Source: an uncultured Mycoplasmatota bacterium
Lineage (GTDB): Bacteria > Bacillota_I > Bacilli_A > RF39 > UBA660
Direction of reading: 5' to 3'
NCBI GenBank assembly: GCA_900553855.1
Contig: USFG01000006.1
Span: 1-64,000 of the forward strand
Length of the DNA: 64,000 nucleotides
Both the position numbers and the translations under genes were made by a program. Positions 62,276-64,000 of the stretch are shown here, piece by piece; the stretch's first letter is position 1, and each line of letters starts with the position of its first letter. The notes beneath the pieces are model-generated. The model ran no database searches and was not told the DNA's origin. It saw only the letters and a list, made by a program, of their open reading frames with translations.

Positions 62276-62983
62276 CTAATTTATATCTTTTAAAAAATTT
62301 TTAATAATTTCATTTTCACTACTAAAAGTTCCCTTTACAGTATCATCAGAAATAATAGTTTTATTATCTAAAAAAATAATTCTTGAAGAAAAGTCTTTAA
62401 CAAAATTAAGTTCATGACTTACAACTATTATTGTCATATTATAATCTTTTAATTTACTAATCAGCTCTAATACTTCTTTTTTCATTTGTGGATCTAAAGA
62501 ACTTGTTGGTTCATCTAATAATAAAATTTTTGGTTTTTCCATAAGCGCCCTTATTATAGCAACTCTTTGTTTTTCACCACCACTTAAATTTTTAGGATAT
62601 TCATTAATTTTATTTTCTAAATTTATTTCTTTTAAATAACCTTTAGCAAGTTTAATAGCCTCGTCTCTTGTTTGTATTTTAAGTTTAACTGGGGCAATAA
62701 TTAAATTTTCAAGTACAGTCATGTTTTCAAATAAATTAAATGATTGAAAAACCATACCAACTTTATTATAAAATTTTTTTATATTATTAACATTTTCATT
62801 ATCTATTAATATTTGACCTTTATCTATTTTTTCAAGTCTTGCTATACATCTAAGTAATGTTGATTTACCACATCCACTTTTACCAATTATTGATACTTGT
62901 TCATTATCATTAATTTTTAAATTAATGTTTTTTAAGATACATTTTTTATCATAACTTTTTGTTAAATTTTTAATTTCTATCAT
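62276..62983 (-). CDS. Polar amino acid ABC transporter ATPase
   Basis: A 235-residue GlnQ/ArtP-type ATPase: Walker A GKSGCGKSTLLR, Q-loop VFQSFNLF, signature NLSGGEKQRVAI, Walker B ILLLDEPTSSLDP, H-loop VSHEL. It overlaps the permease stop by four bases. It energises import of a polar amino acid; the adjacent arc operon suggests arginine. Confidence 0.95.
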   Translation of the reverse strand: MIEIKNLTKSYDKKCILKNINLKINDNEQVSIIGKSGCGKSTLLRCIARLEKIDKGQILIDNENVNNIKKFYNKVGMVFQSFNLFENMTVLENLIIAPVKLKIQTRDEAIKLAKGYLKEINLENKINEYPKNLSGGEKQRVAIIRALMEKPKILLLDEPTSSLDPQMKKEVLELISKLKDYNMTIIVVSHELNFVKDFSSRIIFLDNKTIISDDTVKGTFSSENEIIKNFLKDIN

Positions 62984-63666
62984 TTTGAAAGTCTCCTTTC
63001 GAAAAAGTTTAATAGTTTCGTTAATCCTAATGTTAATATTAAATAAATTATTGCCACAATTAAAAGTGGAAAGAAATAATCATATGTAGAAGAAGCCACT
63101 ATATCAGAGGCTTTTGTAAGTTCAAGTATACCAATATAACCTGCTACTGAAGTTTCTTTTAAAAGTGTTATAAATTCATTACCTAAAGCTGGCAAAACAT
63201 TTCTTAATGCCTGAGGCATTATAACATATTTCATAGTTTGAAAATAGTTAAATCCTAGCATTGTTGATGCTTCTTCCTGTCCTTTTGGAATTGATATTAA
63301 TCCAGACCTAATTATTTGGGATACATAAGCACCAGAATTTAATCCAAAAGATATAATTCCAACTACTACTATATTAATATTAACACTTTTAAAAATTATA
63401 TAATATAAAATCATTAATTGAAGTAGTGCGGGAGTTCCTCTTATAATTCCAATATACATTCTTGCAAAAGCACTTAATAAATAAAGCTTACCTGTTTTTT
63501 CATTATAATCTATAACAAGTGATAAAATAAGTCCTAAAATAACTCCAATTAAACAAGCAAAAAATGCCATAATAATTGTATTACCAAGACCAGTTAAATA
63601 ATATTTATATCTATCTTGATATATAAATGAATTATATATATTTTCTCTTATTAATTCCATAAACAC
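62980..63666 (-). CDS. Polar amino acid ABC transporter permease
   Basis: A 228-residue HisM/ArtQ-type permease with about five membrane segments. The TLIIMAF-type start (LGNTIIMAFFACLIG), IRGTPALLQLMILYY and the EAA loop EEASTMLGFNYFQTMKYVIMPQALRNVLPALGNE are diagnostic. Either GTG 63666 or ATG 63660 may be the start. It directly follows the binding-protein gene. Confidence 0.95.
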   Translation of the reverse strand: MFMELIRENIYNSFIYQDRYKYYLTGLGNTIIMAFFACLIGVILGLILSLVIDYNEKTGKLYLLSAFARMYIGIIRGTPALLQLMILYYIIFKSVNINIVVVGIISFGLNSGAYVSQIIRSGLISIPKGQEEASTMLGFNYFQTMKYVIMPQALRNVLPALGNEFITLLKETSVAGYIGILELTKASDIVASSTYDYFFPLLIVAIIYLILTLGLTKLLNFFERRLSK

Positions 63667-64000
63667 CTATTTTGAATACTCTAAAATGTATTCATCAATT
63701 TTACCACTATTTTTTAAATTATCAATAACTTCATTAATTTTATTTAAAAGCTGTGTATTACCTTTTTTAACAGCAATTGCATAATTATCTTCGAATACAA
63801 AACCATCTAAAATAATTAAATTTTCATTATTTTCAACTATTTTTTTACCAGGCAATTCATCCATTATTATTAAATCAACTTTACCAGCTTTTAAATCTTC
63901 AGCCATTGATAAGTATTTTTTTTGTCTAACAATATCTTTTGTTATATTATTATCAGTAACATAACTATCTGCAATAGTGCCAAGTTGAACAGCAATTTTT
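63667..64000 (-). CDS. Polar amino acid ABC transporter substrate-binding protein, C-terminal part
   Basis: About 111 residues of the C-terminal half of an SBP_bac_3 (cluster 3) binding protein are visible. The frame continues to base 64000, so ATG codons inside it are not the start. VQLGTIADSYV, the ADLKAGKVDLIIMDE hinge stretch and AIAVKKGNTQLLNKINEVI match the family. It captures the amino acid outside the cell for the permease and ATPase encoded next. Confidence 0.9.
   Translation of the reverse strand, partial: KIAVQLGTIADSYVTDNNITKDIVRQKKYLSMAEDLKAGKVDLIIMDELPGKKIVENNENLIILDGFVFEDNYAIAVKKGNTQLLNKINEVIDNLKNSGKIDEYILEYSK

Noticed and set aside
1..64000. CRISPR array or replication origin
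   Set aside because: No regularly spaced repeats of CRISPR type and no DnaA-box cluster were noticed.

Overview
The window is chromosomal DNA from a very AT-rich, low-GC Gram-positive bacterium. It uses the standard code: UGG encodes Trp, and UGA serves as a stop, for example in the TGATG stop/start overlap at 17383. LytR-free but typical Firmicutes features are present: strong AGGAGG ribosome binding sites, a CIRCE operator, LysM and Amidase_3 wall enzymes, a SleB/CwlJ-type hydrolase, a CwlD-like amidase and an arginine deiminase operon. My guess is an uncultured, probably gut-associated member of the Bacilli/Mollicutes-related clades. Taxonomy cannot be fixed from the sequence alone.

Layout. 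1-5.8 kb: small membrane proteins with a repeated ~40-nt palindrome at four junctions, a DUF3267 putative zincin, a small-RNA candidate, a KilA-N protein, and decayed sequence including a truncated sigma-factor start. 5.8-19.8 kb: DUF2207/LemA pair, a two-gene glycerolipid unit, and a two-component system followed by HtrA and a cysteine-less thioredoxin-like protein. The last three units share one promoter architecture. Next come a TetR-ABC-2 exporter operon, an L,D-transpeptidase, a VTT membrane protein and a rhodanese. 19.8-37.2 kb: a Gram-positive type IV secretion locus (VirD4, NlpC/P60 wall hydrolase, VirB4 in two pieces, PrgI, VirB6/TrbL, pilin-like proteins), plus InlB-repeat surface proteins, two HExxH proteins, a pentapeptide-repeat protein and a DHH phosphoesterase. 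No relaxase or intact integrase is visible.

37.3-45.3 kb: a defence island. It holds a compact Gabija-like pair (OLD-type ATPase/TOPRIM plus UvrD-like helicase), a C5 methyltransferase with a putative restriction enzyme, an ASCH protein and a PD-(D/E)XK protein. It ends in the wreckage of a large serine recombinase element beside tRNA-Trp. 45.4-46.4 kb: a promoter, a ~470-nt apparently non-coding transcript and a membrane protein resembling the OLE RNA partner OapA; I propose this is an OLE ribonucleoprotein locus.

46.4-57.5 kb: wall hydrolase, HrcA-type-regulated clpB, LysM proteins, an RDD protein, a second HtrA, an Abi_2/HEPN protein, CwlD-like amidase, a second small-RNA candidate, DUF3800, and rplM-rpsI. 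57.6-64 kb: arginine catabolism (arcA, ornithine carbamoyltransferase, arcC, YfcC-type transporter) next to a polar amino-acid ABC importer that runs off the right edge. Together these would import arginine, degrade it for ATP and exchange the products.
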